DNA from: Chondrus crispus
Lineage: Eukaryota > Rhodophyta > Florideophyceae > Gigartinales > Gigartinaceae
Direction: 5' to 3'
Length of the DNA stretch: 64,000 nucleotides
NCBI RefSeq assembly: GCF_000350225.1
Contig: NW_005178809.1
Location: 639,875-703,874, forward strand
The first letter of the stretch is position 1. Each line of letters opens with the position of its first letter. Made by a program: the position numbers and the translations under genes. Shown here in pieces: positions 9,736-17,710 of this stretch. Below the pieces are notes generated by a model that did no database searches, had not been told where the DNA came from, and worked only from the letters and a program-made list of their open reading frames with translations.

Positions 9736-11354
9736 TTGTTAAGTTTAAGTGATAATCCCTCCTGCTGCAGAGCACGGAGTATTACGTCCACATCCTTGAG
9801 GTGCGTGTCATAATCCTTGGAGAAGATTATGATATCATCAAGGTAGATGAGACAGCTCCTCCAGCGATAGCCTGAGAGGAGGATATCCAACATACGTTGA
9901 AAGGTGGCCGGGGCGTTCATCAGCCCGAAGGGCATACGGTTGAATTGATACGTCCCGGCGTGGCACGTAAACGTGGTTTTCAGTCGATCCTCCTTGGCGA
10001 CTGGAATTTGCCAGTACCCGGAGTTACAATCAAGGGTAGAAAAGACCTTGGCTTCCCCGAGCGTGTCAAGACACGCGTCCATCCGGGGGATGGGGTAAGT
10101 ATCTCGCACGGTCAACGCGTTCAGCCGTCGGTAATCGATGCAGAAACGGAGGCTCCCATCTGACTTGGGTATGAGCACAACGGGGGACGCCCATTCGGAC
10201 TTGGACCGGGTGATCACCCCGTTGGCTAACATCTCGTCCACCGAGGCTTGTTCCGCCTCACGGGCGCGGGGACCAGCGCGATATGGCTGACAACGAAACG
10301 GCTTTGCGCCGGGGGTGAGTTCGATGCGATGCTCGGTCGCTCGGACTTCACCCAAATTCCCGTTCCACATCGCGGCGTACGGCGCGAGCATGGTGCGAAC
10401 CTGCCCTCGCACTTGCGCCGGCAGGTGGTCGAGGGGAACTGCCTCCTGCGGAGGGGATGTCTCCGCTTGGGGGAGGACACCGCGAGGGGGCCTCTCGCCC
10501 TGTAGAGGGGGGCTCCCCTCGGAGAATTCCGCGGCTAGGACCGCGTCCAACGGCATCGCCGTGCGCACCACTGCCCGCGGATGGGGAGTGATGAAGCCAA
10601 CGACTTGGTTCTTCGACAGCCTCTTGTCGGCGGACGAGAAGTTCGCCATGAGGACCTTGAACTCTTGCAACGGGGAGATGCGCACCACCCCGTTGGAGAG
10701 GGAGAGCCGATGCTTCGCATATAACTGCGGGTTCGCCTCGAGGACCGAGAGTCCGTTCCGTCCACTTGTGACGTAAACCCAGGTCTGGGTGCCCGCCGGG
10801 AGGTTGACGGCGCGGGAAACCTTGAGCTTGGGCGAAATCCGCCCCGCTTGCGGGGAATACTCCTGCTCCGTCGGGAGGGGAGGACTGTTCACGGCCCGGG
10901 CAGCCGGCTTGCGGACGATGGGAATTTTTGTGCCATCGTCCAGCTCCACCACTTTGCGTCTTGGGTAAATCGCCTCCACAAACTTGTCGTTGAACTCACA
11001 CCCCAAAATGACGGGGGCGGCTAACCGTTCACAGACGATGAATGTACACCTCATAGTGCGGTCGCCTAACCGCACCACGAGGGGGATTAGTCCGCTTGTA
11101 CGCAATGGTCTCCCATTGGCGTCTGCGATCGACGGGATTTCTCCCGGAATAATCAGCGCTTCCCATCCAGAGGGAAGCGTGTTGGCACGTACGAAATTGG
11201 AGCCCGCTCCTGTATCCAATATTGTGAGCTGGCGCACCAATATCGACGGGGATAATCCAAGGTCTGCGTAGACCTTGTAATTCCGCCGAGACAGCGCAAG
11301 CGCTGTCTCGGGATGGCTAACACCCCTTTCAGGCGGGGGGGTTTTTTCCGCCAA
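9654..11354 (-). CDS. Element A pol, 5' part: aspartic protease and reverse transcriptase
   Basis: Starts with TTG in the given frame, so translation probably comes from a frameshifted gag-pol product. The retropepsin-like domain has LDTGAGSNFV near residue 46 and VILGCEF near 115. The RT runs from about 345, with VDEMLANGVI, FCIDYRRLN, LDCNSGYWQI, MPFGLMNAPATFQ and catalytic YLDDIIIFS. The frame leaves the RT after KLNKCRFF, where a five-T run (9724-9728) seems one base short; the proper continuation lies in the next frame. Confidence 0.93.
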   Translation of the reverse strand: MAEKTPPPERGVSHPETALALSRRNYKVYADLGLSPSILVRQLTILDTGAGSNFVRANTLPSGWEALIIPGEIPSIADANGRPLRTSGLIPLVVRLGDRTMRCTFIVCERLAAPVILGCEFNDKFVEAIYPRRKVVELDDGTKIPIVRKPAARAVNSPPLPTEQEYSPQAGRISPKLKVSRAVNLPAGTQTWVYVTSGRNGLSVLEANPQLYAKHRLSLSNGVVRISPLQEFKVLMANFSSADKRLSKNQVVGFITPHPRAVVRTAMPLDAVLAAEFSEGSPPLQGERPPRGVLPQAETSPPQEAVPLDHLPAQVRGQVRTMLAPYAAMWNGNLGEVRATEHRIELTPGAKPFRCQPYRAGPRAREAEQASVDEMLANGVITRSKSEWASPVVLIPKSDGSLRFCIDYRRLNALTVRDTYPIPRMDACLDTLGEAKVFSTLDCNSGYWQIPVAKEDRLKTTFTCHAGTYQFNRMPFGLMNAPATFQRMLDILLSGYRWRSCLIYLDDIIIFSKDYDTHLKDVDVILRALQQEGLSLKLNKCRFFRTLSSTWVISFDRANSRSTRRM

Positions 11355-11508
11355 GGTCGGCGTAAGGTACCGAGCCCTTCGGGGTCGGGGTCTCCCTGGG
11401 ATAGCCCAGTGTGTTTGCGGCCGAGTATCCGGTACCGCTTCTCCGTCTCGGGAGGTGTGGACGATTCCGCCTCCTTGGGCGACAGATCCGGGGACGTGCC
11501 CGTGTCCA

Positions 11509-11545
11509 CCTCAGCGGCTGCAGGCTGAGGTTCTCCTAGTTTTTT
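11509..11545 (-). promoter_or_regulatory. Predicted -1 ribosomal frameshift signal at the element A gag stop
   Basis: In the gag frame the last codons are CCA AAA AAC TAG, giving an in-frame A AAA AAC heptamer (11545-11539) right before the stop. After an 8-nt spacer comes a perfect 7-bp stem, CCTCAGC/GCTGAGG (11530-11524 and 11515-11509), with an 8-nt loop. This is the classical slippery-heptamer, spacer, stem arrangement. The -1 frame is open for more than 120 codons from here. Confidence 0.75.
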
Positions 11546-13668
11546 GGAGGAGAAAGAGCTTCCCCGGGGGGCGGAGGGGTCCTCGTCCCGGTACCCGCAC
11601 GCGGCGGCGGGCCGGCGACGGCTTCGGGGTTCATTACCCGGTTCGCCTCGTAACTGAGAAGGGCGACGGCTCGGAGGTACGCCTCCGGAGGCACTCGGCT
11701 CTTTTGGGCCGCGGTCAACTTCTCGTACTGATGGGGTACGAGGGATACATCCTTCACCTTCATGTCGCAGTCGGGGGAAATGTGGTCCCCGACCCGATAA
11801 CAGGTGAAGCAGATGATCTGCAGGGACGGAGGTCCCCGCAGATCCTTCTGGTAATTACGGGACGTTTTCCCCGGTGGAAGTCCGCGAAAGCCCTCGGCGG
11901 GCTCTCGAGCGGGTTGATACGGCTTGCGCCGGTCGCCGTAGAACAGCGAGTCTCCGTCGTTGAAGGAGGATTCTTCCGTCGGGAGGGAAGGAGCCCCCCC
12001 CGCGAGGTCACCTTCGGTAGCGAAGTAGTTCTCGGCTCCCCGAGCCGTTTGAAAACTGGGAGGGGGGTCGGTCGACGACGACGGGGCGCCATCCAGGGCA
12101 GCGAGAACCTGTTTAACCGGGCGAGGCTTCCCGAATTCCACGCGGCGCCCCGCCCCGTGCTGGGCCCGGAAAGCATCGCCGTGCGAGCGCGCATGGGCGA
12201 TGGTATCCTCGAACGAGGATCGCGGTCGATCCTCGCGAGCTTGTAACACCAGCGGCTTGATCGCGGGGGTGAGCCCCTCGATGAAGGGGGTCGTCCTCTC
12301 GTATGCCGAGTGCACGTCCCCGCACCTCCCCAGGGCGGTGGACATTCGAGTAGCGTACTCGGTTTCCAGTTCGCCCGGCTTCTGGCGTAGCTCCCTCAAT
12401 GCCGTGTGGGCCCGCTCGATCTCGAGGTTCGTCGCATAGGTGCGCAACAGCCAATTGACGGCGGCGGCCCAGCTCGCGATCCCCTGAGATTTGCGGTACA
12501 GTCCCCGCTGGGACTCATACGCTTCCTTCGCTGGCGGAGCCAGCAGATGGGGTAGGGCCATCAGGGCCATCGCCTCGGTCATATTGGCGCTGTCAAAATT
12601 TTCCTTGCAGCGAGCCAGGAAACTGATGACCCTGATAAGATCTACCCCGCTGAATTTGTACTCCCCCATGACCACGAGGAGGTACTGCACCCTCTTACGG
12701 GTGGTAGCGTAGACCCGGTCGTCCAGGGTTGGGTCGGTATCCACGAGGCGGTAGGCTCGGTAGTTGCACACACCTCTGAACCGGTGGTTCGTCGGCTTCC
12801 AGACAGAAACCTTTTTCTGTTTGGGGCCGAACGTCGGCATAGGGGCCGTAAGGGACTCTGACTCGGAATCGGTCTCCGAGTCAGAGGAGGATGACGAGGA
12901 CGGGCTCGAGTACCCGTCCGGGGGGTATCCATCCTTTCGTCCTTTGCGACGGTTCGCCTTCCGCTCTTTCCGACTGGGTTTGGACTTTTTTCGTCGTCCA
13001 CTCCCCTCGTCGTCTGAGCTTCCCCCTTGATCGGGGTTCCCTCCCCGTAAATTCTGGGAAGGCAAATCACCTTCAAGGTGGATAGGTCCGGCGGAGGCTC
13101 CCTCGCGGGAGGCTCCTGCCGCGGTTCGCGACGCCTGCGGATTGGCGGAGAATTGGGGTGCGGTCTCCATGGAGGGGACCGGTATCCCCGCGGCTTGCAG
13201 CGCCGGCGTTGTCACGTTGGAAAAGAGCAGGCTCTTATTCAACGGGGGCAACCCCTCAGCGGGAGAGAGAGTCGCTACTCCGACTGTAGTCGGAGGGATT
13301 CCAGCAGCGGAGGCTGATGTTTGCGTCTTCAAGATGGCAATTTCTCGACGGAGGGCCTTGAGTTCCTCCGCTGCGGCGGTCTCCTCTTGCTTACGCAGGA
13401 TGGCAGCCTCCTTGGCGCTGGCAGCTATGTCCGCCTGCCAGGCCTTGGTGAGCACGCCTTCCAGGGCGGTTAGGCGATCGCGCTCTCGCGCGGCTTGTAC
13501 CTCGGCTTGGGCCGCGATAGTTTCCTCAATAAAAGTCTTGAGGTTTTCTCGCAGCGCCGACGGTTGCGCTGCGAGCCTCTCCGCTACAGTATTGAGCGTG
13601 AATCTTTCCGCTTCTCGGAGAGTCTCGCGACAACTCCGAGTGATCCACGCCGCAACTGGCGGAGGCAC
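11536..13668 (-). CDS. Element A gag
   Basis: 710 codons from a GTG; the frame is open upstream to about 13800 with no ATG, so the real start is unclear (non-ATG or spliced leader). Residues 15-125 form a likely coiled coil rich in Ala, Glu, Arg and Leu. Around 235-280 there is a Lys/Arg block (RRKKSKPSRKERKANRRKGR) followed by a Ser/Asp/Glu tract. The capsid-like gag domain spans about 300-480. Near the C terminus is a zinc-knuckle-like CFTCYRVGDHISPDC, which has five rather than four residues between the second Cys and the His. Gag packages element RNA into particles. Ends in PPKN at the slippery site. Confidence 0.88.
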   Translation of the reverse strand: MPPPVAAWITRSCRETLREAERFTLNTVAERLAAQPSALRENLKTFIEETIAAQAEVQAARERDRLTALEGVLTKAWQADIAASAKEAAILRKQEETAAAEELKALRREIAILKTQTSASAAGIPPTTVGVATLSPAEGLPPLNKSLLFSNVTTPALQAAGIPVPSMETAPQFSANPQASRTAAGASREGASAGPIHLEGDLPSQNLRGGNPDQGGSSDDEGSGRRKKSKPSRKERKANRRKGRKDGYPPDGYSSPSSSSSSDSETDSESESLTAPMPTFGPKQKKVSVWKPTNHRFRGVCNYRAYRLVDTDPTLDDRVYATTRKRVQYLLVVMGEYKFSGVDLIRVISFLARCKENFDSANMTEAMALMALPHLLAPPAKEAYESQRGLYRKSQGIASWAAAVNWLLRTYATNLEIERAHTALRELRQKPGELETEYATRMSTALGRCGDVHSAYERTTPFIEGLTPAIKPLVLQAREDRPRSSFEDTIAHARSHGDAFRAQHGAGRRVEFGKPRPVKQVLAALDGAPSSSTDPPPSFQTARGAENYFATEGDLAGGAPSLPTEESSFNDGDSLFYGDRRKPYQPAREPAEGFRGLPPGKTSRNYQKDLRGPPSLQIICFTCYRVGDHISPDCDMKVKDVSLVPHQYEKLTAAQKSRVPPEAYLRAVALLSYEANRVMNPEAVAGPPPRAGTGTRTPPPPGEALSPPKN

Positions 13669-13797
13669 GTCTCCAGGACGGGTCTCACGGGACGAATCGG
13701 ACCCGGATACCGTAGCCTTGAGCTTGTCGAAACCTGTTGAAACAGAGATAGAACACCTAGGACCAAAAATGGTAAGGGATAAGGGACACTCCGTAGA

Positions 13798-13816
13798 CTT
13801 CTAGGTCGGGAGACCA
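13798..13816 (-). other. Element A primer-binding site
   Basis: Three bases inside the 5' LTR the sense strand reads TGGTCTCCCGACCTAGAAG. The same 19 bases follow the 5' LTR of element C. The complement ends in CCA and has C and G where a tRNA T-arm would need them, so it fits a tRNA 3' end. The isotype is not determined. Confidence 0.8.
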
Positions 13817-13819
13817 AAA

Positions 13820-14520
13820 TGTCGTGCACTGAGGGGGAAGGGTGGGATCCCCCTCTGGCAGAGCGCGCGCGTTCGGGGGGCGCGTGTAGGGGGTTATCGG
13901 GAGATTACCCGTAAGGGACCGGTACGGGGCCGGGCGCGAAGCGCAGTAGGGAAAGTAAGGGAAAAAGAGGAAAAACAGAGCCCAGGAGGGGCGGAGCGGT
14001 AGGGACAGCTGTCGCGCGGAGAGCCGAGCGTGGCCGGACGACGCGCGCGGTAGAGGCAGGAGGGAATCGGGACGTAGATGGCTCGCAGGGTACCGTCGTG
14101 GGACGGGGACCGACGCGAGGCTACGACTCCATTCCAGAAACCCGAGTTGTAGACCCAAAGCTTCCTGAGGATTTACTTCGGGTCGGACGTCGGCTATATA
14201 CTAGCCGACGTCGGAGCGATAATTAATTAAACTAAAATTACTAAATTGGACGACGGCGGCGATGGCCGGAGAAACTCCTCTTGGGGAGGTATGACAACCA
14301 CTACACGTGGGGAATGACACGATTAACGTGAGGAATAACACGGGTACACGTGGATAGAACTGTCAGTATTTCGACAGGGCTCCATGGAGCTTACACCCGG
14401 ACACGAGCGGGGGTTTGGATACACGGTTACACGTGGTACATATCTCACTTATGCTAGTGAGGCATTCCGTGTGGGCTACAGTACAGCACCGCGATTACGC
14501 GGGGCGGTCAGTGCTCTACA
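13820..14520 (-). repeat. Element A 5' LTR (right copy)
   Basis: 701 bp, three substitutions from the left copy. Carries the promoter of the element on the minus strand, with the same TATA-in-palindrome structure (about 14187-14213). Followed on the right by TAATC, the target duplication. Confidence 0.96.
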
Positions 14521-15197
14521 TAATCGAGTTCGGCGGTCTTCTCTGCCAGGGTGTCGATTCGTGATTTGCGCTTTTTCACTGCACTTGTATCCCTTGTACT
14601 TCGCGCATCTGTGGAGAAGCTGTTTAAGGCATTCACAAGAGCATTGTTCAGTTCCTCAGAAGAGCTTCGCCTTCTCTTCGAGACCCTAACATTGCCAGGT
14701 TTCTGAATCAGTCCCCCTTCCAATTGAGCGTTGGAACCCTCTGCTATTTCCTTCGTACCAAATTCTAATATAAGCGTGTCCTCATGTGGTGTTCCGAGCC
14801 GAAAGATCTGAAAAGCAATCAAACAGCGCTTTCCAGATTTAGATAGAACGCTCGTATCTTGCAGATAGCAGAAATTAACGAAGCTGGAGGGGTCTAAGTT
14901 TCCGGAGACGGACCAATTTTTGTAAATGAGAGTAAACTTCCTTCGAAAATTGTTGAACATGTTTTGTAGGCATGTCCCTGTCCGAAATGTCGTGACAGGA
15001 CGACCTGGATCTACATAACGCAGCTCCCCATCAAAAGCTTCTCTGAACATATTTTGTGGGTTGTTAAACAATGGCTCAATTCGATTATCCCAGAAAGCGT
15101 TCCTGTTCGTGCGTAGATCTAGCTGCTGTCGCGTCAGGTCCTGACCAGAACGCCGAAGATCAGCTGCAGCTTCAGGCACATCCCTAAAAATCAGCAT
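14521..15197 (-). pseudogene. Unknown ORF cut by element A, Myb/SANT-like transposon-associated type
   Basis: Reading from 15197 the protein has a region around FWDNRIEPLFNN, then NMFNNFRRKFTLIYKNW and SGNLDPSSFVNF, spacing reminiscent of the Myb/SANT-like DNA-binding proteins that accompany PIF/Harbinger transposases. A Lys/Arg-rich segment (KRRRSSSEE, VKKRKSR) follows. The frame stays open upstream to about 15405 through an Arg/Ser-rich stretch without ATG, which hints at splicing. Element A then breaks the ORF after AELDY; the last codons are at 3985-4041. Family assignment is weak. Neighbouring ORFs on the same strand may be parts of the same gene. Confidence 0.5.
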
Positions 15198-15417
15198 CAG
15201 CCTTGCGAACTCCTCCAGGGTGACGTTTTCCCGCGTAGTGATAGCTCTAGCTCCACCCCATGCGCCATCTGCAACCGCTGAATTCGGATTGGCTCCAGGC
15301 CCTGTCAGTGGATGCTGCTGAACTCCGTGTGATGACGAAAGTCTCGTGCCTCTCCCTCGCCGCGAAGGCCGGCGATGGACGGCGCGCTTTTATCCAATTC
15401 TGACGCTAAAAGCTACG

Positions 15418-15714
15418 TTATTTGGCGTGGCTTTTGGGTGCCATCACTCCGCTCTGCCTTTCAAGCTCTAAAATTGAAGGAACGTCTATTTCGTCGTCAT
15501 TGTCACACCAAGTGGCAATTGTGTCACGAAAACCAGAGACAAAATCCACTCCGACTTCCGCGCCCTTACTCTCGAAGATATCTTCAGCATTCTTGCCCTC
15601 CCTCTCCATTAGTCCAGTTAGAATAACATAAATTCGTGCTGCTCGGACCTTCTTATTACCCGCGTGCACAAATTCAAATGCAGTCGCCATAGCTTTTTGT
15701 TTCTTCACGGTCAT
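15418..15714 (-). CDS. Small unknown ORF
   Basis: 98 codons from ATG (15714), reading MTVKKQKAMATAFEFVHAG and ending SHAK. Mixed charged composition, no recognised motif. Lies just downstream of the 15745-16593 ORF on the same strand and upstream of the ORF cut by element A, so it may be an internal exon or a separate transposon-associated peptide. Confidence 0.35.
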   Translation of the reverse strand: MTVKKQKAMATAFEFVHAGNKKVRAARIYVILTGLMEREGKNAEDIFESKGAEVGVDFVSGFRDTIATWCDNDDEIDVPSILELERQSGVMAPKSHAK

Positions 15715-15744
15715 ACGTGTCAGGTACAGGAATAATTGTTTCAA

Positions 15745-16593
15745 TTATCTACGCTTGAACTCTTCAAGTGCTTGATCGTTTCCTGTCCACGGTTCATTGG
15801 TCGGCAGTTCAAAAGCAACATCTGCAATGGGGGAAATGGGAGCAACGTCTGAAGAAACGGGCTGGGTCGGAGGGTAGTTATGAAAAGCACCATATTGCTC
15901 GACATTCCCGTTTGATGGTACATCATTGGACGGGGGCTGTGTGGTTCGAGCCATAGTGAAGGGAGGCTGCATCGCTCTGGCAAATGTGGATGGCGGTTGA
16001 GTCGTATCAGCGTAAGTCGACGGAGGTTGTGTCGTTTCAGCGTACGTGGACGGGGGCTGTGTCGTTGCAGCGTACGTGGACGGGGGCTGTGTCGTTTCAG
16101 CGTACGTGGACGGTGGCTGGGTCGTTCTAGCGTACGTGGACGGGGGCTGCGTCGTTCCAGCGTAAGTTGAAGAAGGCTGTATGGTACCGGCATTTGAAGA
16201 GGGCGCCAACTTCGGTGCCTCGCCAGTGATCGGAGCCACTACAGAAGGGTTCTCCGACTCATCAACATTCCGCAAAAATCCTGTATTATCGACGGAAAAT
16301 ACAGAACGATTAAGACCTAATGGAGTACCTTCATCTGAGGCGGAAACCTCCGCCAAGGCCCTGGAAAGTGACGGAGGACGGGCTGGGAACGGGTCCGGGG
16401 TTGAGAGAGCAACTGACTGTCCATATTCATTGTGTTCCTTCGATGTAGGGTTAGCGAGGGATAGGGGCCTTGAATCGCTCTGCTCTTGTCTGACGATTGA
16501 ATTGTGAGCAAGTGACCTGCAAGAATCCGTTCCAGGTAACGATCCCGAATGTTTACGGAGACTCCAGCGAAGGGGTACCCTGGAGCAATCCAT
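15745..16593 (-). CDS. Repeat-containing Pro/Thr-rich protein, unknown function
   Basis: 282 codons from an ATG at 16593. The N-terminal third is Ser/Pro-rich with no domain. Residues from about 135 to 220 consist of roughly nine copies of a ten-residue unit, TTQPPSTYAE with variable last residue, encoded by 30-bp DNA repeats (about 15933-16190). The C terminus is acidic. The repeat is low-complexity and mucin-like; with no signal peptide, secretion cannot be claimed. It could equally be a transposon-encoded linker protein, given the neighbouring ORFs. Confidence 0.5.
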   Translation of the reverse strand: MDCSRVPLRWSLRKHSGSLPGTDSCRSLAHNSIVRQEQSDSRPLSLANPTSKEHNEYGQSVALSTPDPFPARPPSLSRALAEVSASDEGTPLGLNRSVFSVDNTGFLRNVDESENPSVVAPITGEAPKLAPSSNAGTIQPSSTYAGTTQPPSTYARTTQPPSTYAETTQPPSTYAATTQPPSTYAETTQPPSTYADTTQPPSTFARAMQPPFTMARTTQPPSNDVPSNGNVEQYGAFHNYPPTQPVSSDVAPISPIADVAFELPTNEPWTGNDQALEEFKRR

Positions 16594-17400
16594 GTCCAGA
16601 GTAGAAAGCGTTCAGTCTTGAAAGACGCAACTGATGAGACGGCAAGAAGTGAAGGAGCGGAAAATAACCGTAAATGGTGTTGGAAAGCAATTCAGGAGCT
16701 GTGTTGAACGTATAGTCCTAGATCTGGAAGGGCAAAGGTTTCAAAGAAGGTAATGATGGCACGGCAAAGAGAGTAGATCCTGCTTTCTGGCTTTCCCACA
16801 TGTGCAACCCTGGGTTGCACAAGCAGCGAATTGATTTTCATTTCGAAATGTACGAATATTGGAATTGCACAATTCCAATTGTGCAATTCTTTTAGAATTG
16901 CAAGGTGCATTACAGGAAGTTGGAGCACAAGATTAATTTAAGTCGATTGTTTATTTCTTTAATGAGCATGACCATTTTTTAGGAAACGTAATAGAAACAA
17001 CCAACCACAAGGGAGCAGGCACCATTTATTGACGTGATTGCGTGATTGGCAATCACGATGAATGGAATGGCCCTCAGGGCCTTTGGACTTGAGTGAAATG
17101 CCTGAAGAAACTGACCGTCTCATCTGAGAAATGCTCCGTGGTCAAATATGTGCTACAGGATGTGAAAGGCTGTGTGCTACTCTCTCAGTAGATATCAAAT
17201 TGGCGCTCGGGGTCCAGTTCTGGAACTTTTTGTATTTAAAATCTGAAAATTGTCCCAAATAGGGGGTACCCTACTTGTATTGTTGCTGGCCAAATGAGAG
17301 CACAAACAAATCAACAGCATGTACGTTGAGGAAATGGTGTCTAAACTGACTTTTGGTTTGGACACCATTTCGTTTACTGTATACATTTTTGTATAAAAAA
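16594..17400. other. Non-coding stretch with small palindromes
   Basis: No gene seen. Contains TGCAACCCTGGGTTGCA near 16802, a 12-bp perfect inverted repeat AATTGCACAATT/AATTGTGCAATT (16863-16888), and CGTGATTGGCAATCACG near 17047. They could be part of the promoter region of the ORF at 16593. Confidence 0.5.
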
Positions 17401-17710
17401 TGTGGGGGAGATTTGGAGTACTGTACAGGGTACAGTGCCCAGGAGTGGCCCCAGGACCAAAGTTTCAAAAAGGTGATTTTGTTGGTTCGCGTGTACGCCA
17501 GGTGTACACGTGGACAATCTCCCTTTGAAGGGCGGCGGTCTTGTGGAGTGGAAGATGGTGGCGGCCCCTCTATAAGAGAAAGGGGCGCGCCGCGACACAC
17601 CGCAATGGGGGAGCACAATAACGACACCCGAACCGACCCCCCCTCTTGAAATAAACATCTCGCTTTTCTCTCTCCCCTACGCGCGCAGCCCCCCTTTTTA
17701 GCTGTCAAAA
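17401..17710 (+). repeat. Element B 5' LTR
   Basis: Begins TGTGGGGGAG. Contains GTACTGTACAGGGTACAGT, CGTGTACGCC, TGTACACGTG and a TATA-like CTCTATAAGAG (about 17570). The end is set by comparison with the 3' copy ending AACA. The gag ATG overlaps the LTR border. Confidence 0.85.

Larger units (their letters stand above)
4042..14520 (-). mobile_element. Gypsy element A: full-length chromovirus-type LTR retrotransposon
   Basis: 10,479 bp with two 701-bp LTRs that differ at only three positions (near 4166, 4353 and 4563 of the left copy) and a perfect 5-bp target duplication TAATC (4037-4041 and 14521-14525). Sense strand is minus. In sense order: 5' LTR (13820-14520), PBS, gag, frameshift signal, protease-RT, RNase H, integrase, chromodomain, a 2.1-kb structured 3' region, PPT, 3' LTR (4042-4742). 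The near-identical LTRs mean a very recent insertion, yet pol is split by single-base frame changes at homopolymers. Confidence 0.96.

Noticed and set aside
14156..14158. LTR-spanning minus-strand ORF starting at TTG as the element A gag leader
   Set aside because: Lies in LTR/U5, lacks ATG, and is out of frame with gag.
15933..16190. CRISPR-like direct repeats of about 30 bp
   Set aside because: No unique spacers; units are contiguous, in frame and encode a peptide repeat.
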